From assembly GCA_905478775.1 (NCBI GenBank), contig CAJQKB010000025.1, positions 1 to 46,002 of the forward strand: 46,002 nucleotides of DNA, in the 5' to 3' direction. The position numbers were made by a program, and so were the translations under genes. Source of the stretch: an uncultured Opitutales bacterium (lineage in GTDB: Bacteria > Verrucomicrobiota > Verrucomicrobiia > Opitutales > Seribacteraceae). Numbering within the stretch: the stretch's first letter is position 1; every line of letters starts with the position of its first letter. A model generated the notes under the pieces. That model did no database searches, had not been told where the DNA came from, and worked only from the letters and a program-made list of their open reading frames with translations. Positions 44,407 through 46,002 of this stretch are shown piece by piece.

Positions 44407-45822
44407 TTACAGAATTTCTTTAATCAAATGACCGAAGACTTCAGTTAGTCTCATATCCCTGCCACCAAAGCGAAAAGTGCTTTCAGTGTGCTCGACACCC
44501 AGTAAATGAAGCATGGTGGCGTGCAGATCATGAATTTCATAACGATTTTCCACTGCCTTGTATCCAAACTCATCAGTCGCTCCAACAGTTATTCCAGGCT
44601 TTATTCCACCGCCTGCAAACCAGGTTGTGAATCCAAAGGGGTTATGATCTCGCCCATTTGATCCTTGGGCAAATGGGGTACGACCAAACTCCCCCGTCCA
44701 TACAACCAGGGTGTCATCCAACATACCTAATTTCCTAAGGTCGCGAATGAGTGCGGCAATCGGTTGGTCAACGGATTTACAATTCTTACCGTGACCATCC
44801 ACTAACCCACCGTGCTGGTCCCATCGGTCTCCGTTCCCCCCTGGACAGGTCAGTTCAATGAACCGCACGCCCCGTTGAACCAACCGACGAGCCAATAGGC
44901 ATTGCATCCCAAAGGTCCGGGTATTCTTAAAATCCGAATCCATACCGTATGAGTTCTTGACCACATCAGATTCACCGGTCAAATCCATCAACTCCGGAAC
45001 TGATGTCTGCATTTGATAGGCAGTCTCGTAATTCTGAATCGCGGCTTCCACTTGCGGGTCAAAACCCATCTCCTGCAAGGAAGAGCTATCCAAATCTGAC
45101 AGCAGAGATAGTTTATTTCTCTGTAATTCAGCCGATTTCTCCTTCGGTTTGATATTAGCAACTGGTTCATTTTGAGGAAGAAAAACTGATCCTTGATAAC
45201 TGGCCGGTAAAAAACCGGAACCAAAACAATCCAATCCTCCAGGAGGAATTAAGCCTCCATTTAAAACCACGAACCCGGGTAAGTTTTGATTCTCTGTTCC
45301 CAAGCCGTATCCAAACCATGCCCCCATACTGGGACGCCCTTGAAACCCGCTTCCGGTATGCAGAAAATAGTTGGCAGAAGTATGTTCGGAAAAATTGGAT
45401 GTCATTGATTTCACCATCGAAATCTCATCGATCACATCGTCCTGTGCAATATGTGGAAAAAGATCGGATACCCAGTGTCCACTCTGCCCTCTTTGCTTAA
45501 ATTCCCACGGGCTCTTTAATATTTTACCGATATTATCAAATTGGGTGGGTGCTAATTTTCCAATTACTTCGCGAGGGTCCTTCCCGTTATATTTTTCCAA
45601 GGCTGGCTTGTAATCAAAAGTATCCACATGGGAGGGGCCACCGTCCATGTAGAGAAAAATCACATTTTTAGCCCGTGGTGTAAAATGTGGCTTCTTGGGC
45701 GCCAAGGGGGAAGCCAGTGAATCATTGGACAGAGCGGAAAAAGCGAGTCCGCCAAATCCCATGGCACAGGATTGAAGCATGGACCTACGGGACAATGGAG
45801 TATTAAATTGGTTACAATGCAT
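44407..45822 (-). CDS. DUF1501 protein (Tat-exported sulfatase-like)
   Basis: A 471-residue DUF1501 protein. The N-terminus carries a twin-arginine-type motif (SRRSMLQSC) and the family hallmarks follow: AKNVIFLYMDGGPSHVDTFDYKP, FEL or similar, LARRLVQRGVRFIELTCPGG, DQHGGLVDGHGKNC and VWTGEFGRTPFAQGSNGRDHNPFGF. The fold is alkaline-phosphatase-like. DUF1501 genes in PVC bacteria almost always sit with DUF1549/DUF1553 cytochrome-like genes, as here, and are tied to polysaccharide breakdown clusters, but no reaction is proven. It begins 11 nt after the DUF1553 stop. Confidence 0.93.
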   Translation of the reverse strand: MHCNQFNTPLSRRSMLQSCAMGFGGLAFSALSNDSLASPLAPKKPHFTPRAKNVIFLYMDGGPSHVDTFDYKPALEKYNGKDPREVIGKLAPTQFDNIGKILKSPWEFKQRGQSGHWVSDLFPHIAQDDVIDEISMVKSMTSNFSEHTSANYFLHTGSGFQGRPSMGAWFGYGLGTENQNLPGFVVLNGGLIPPGGLDCFGSGFLPASYQGSVFLPQNEPVANIKPKEKSAELQRNKLSLLSDLDSSSLQEMGFDPQVEAAIQNYETAYQMQTSVPELMDLTGESDVVKNSYGMDSDFKNTRTFGMQCLLARRLVQRGVRFIELTCPGGNGDRWDQHGGLVDGHGKNCKSVDQPIAALIRDLRKLGMLDDTLVVWTGEFGRTPFAQGSNGRDHNPFGFTTWFAGGGIKPGITVGATDEFGYKAVENRYEIHDLHATMLHLLGVEHTESTFRFGGRDMRLTEVFGHLIKEIL

Positions 45823-45833
45823 GGCTTGGAAGT

Positions 45834-46002
45834 TTAGTTGAGAAAAAGGAATCCTTTTGAATTAATCAGGACATGGGCTAAATCGGCCCAAACATGCTCG
45901 GTAAGGCCCCCATGTGCTTTCGTTTGAGTCTCTAAAAATGCGAGAAGTTTTCCTTGAGCTTTTTGGCTTGGAGGTTTCCCCGTTATCATCTCAAAAAGAC
46001 TA
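45834..46002 (-). CDS. DUF1553-family protein, C-terminal fragment
   Basis: An open frame enters from the right window edge and stops at 45836-45834. The visible end, about 55 residues, contains KLLAFLETQTKAHGGLTEHV and WADLAHVLINSKGFLFLN, the typical closing motif of DUF1553 (DUF1549/PSD1) proteins. It lies directly upstream of the DUF1501 gene, the standard pairing in Planctomycetes and Verrucomicrobia. Confidence 0.85.
   Translation of the reverse strand, partial: SLFEMITGKPPSQKAQGKLLAFLETQTKAHGGLTEHVWADLAHVLINSKGFLFLN

Noticed and set aside
1-46002. CRISPR arrays, insertion sequences or prophage genes
   Set aside because: No regular short repeats with unique spacers, no transposase or integrase motifs and no terminal inverted repeats were seen.

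Overview
The window reads as a chromosomal segment of a Gram-negative member of the PVC group, most likely a Verrucomicrobiota (Opitutae-like) marine bacterium. LpxA shows that it makes lipid A. DUF1501/DUF1553 genes, membrane-anchored and secreted squalene-cyclase-repeat proteins, a MoxR-DUF58-VWA operon, Sel1 repeats and a SUMF1/WD40 fusion are typical PVC content. The DNA is moderately AT-rich, and Shine-Dalgarno sequences are missing in front of many starts. The taxonomy is inferred from gene content only.

Layout. 1-8.5 kb (minus strand) is a housekeeping run. In transcription order it holds a YdjY-domain protein, a secreted toroid protein, a small secreted unknown, ftsY, aroB, an unknown, lpxA, an A-type Fe-S carrier, infC, crcB, and a secreted Pro/Ser-rich protein cut by the window edge. 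8.6-14.1 kb (plus) holds two tandem, recently homogenised membrane-anchored toroid proteins, an azurin, and an Nramp-like transporter whose metal-site motif is altered. 14.1-15.7 kb is sparse: two small minus-strand genes and two AT-rich gaps of nearly 500 nt, one with a strong hairpin and U-tract.

15.7-29.5 kb (plus) is one seven-gene operon whose ends overlap or nearly touch: MoxR ATPase, DUF58, BatA-type VWA, a second VWA/amidotransferase-like membrane protein, a 1037-aa membrane coiled-coil protein, a secreted toroid protein, and a SUMF1-WD40 giant. 29.6-32.4 kb holds two lipoproteins facing each other across a bidirectional terminator, tRNA-Ser(GCU), and a Sel1 protein. 32.5-39.5 kb holds an ACT protein (plus), then a minus-strand run: small protein, rodA, RNase G/E, glycerate kinase, DUF2062, NamZ-like muramidase. 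39.6-46 kb holds xylulokinase with an ovothiol-type methyltransferase, a 45-aa lipoprotein with its own promoter and terminator, a VWA-ThuA pair, and a DUF1553-DUF1501 pair cut by the right edge.

The most interesting thread is one N-terminal module: a cytoplasmic tail, a single membrane helix, and a basic Gln/Lys linker. It is fused to alpha/alpha-toroid domains in two tandem genes near 9-12 kb and to a VWA domain 31 kb away. With the MoxR/VWA/toroid operon in between, the window encodes four toroid proteins and three VWA proteins. Together they suggest an envelope system that has not been described functionally.
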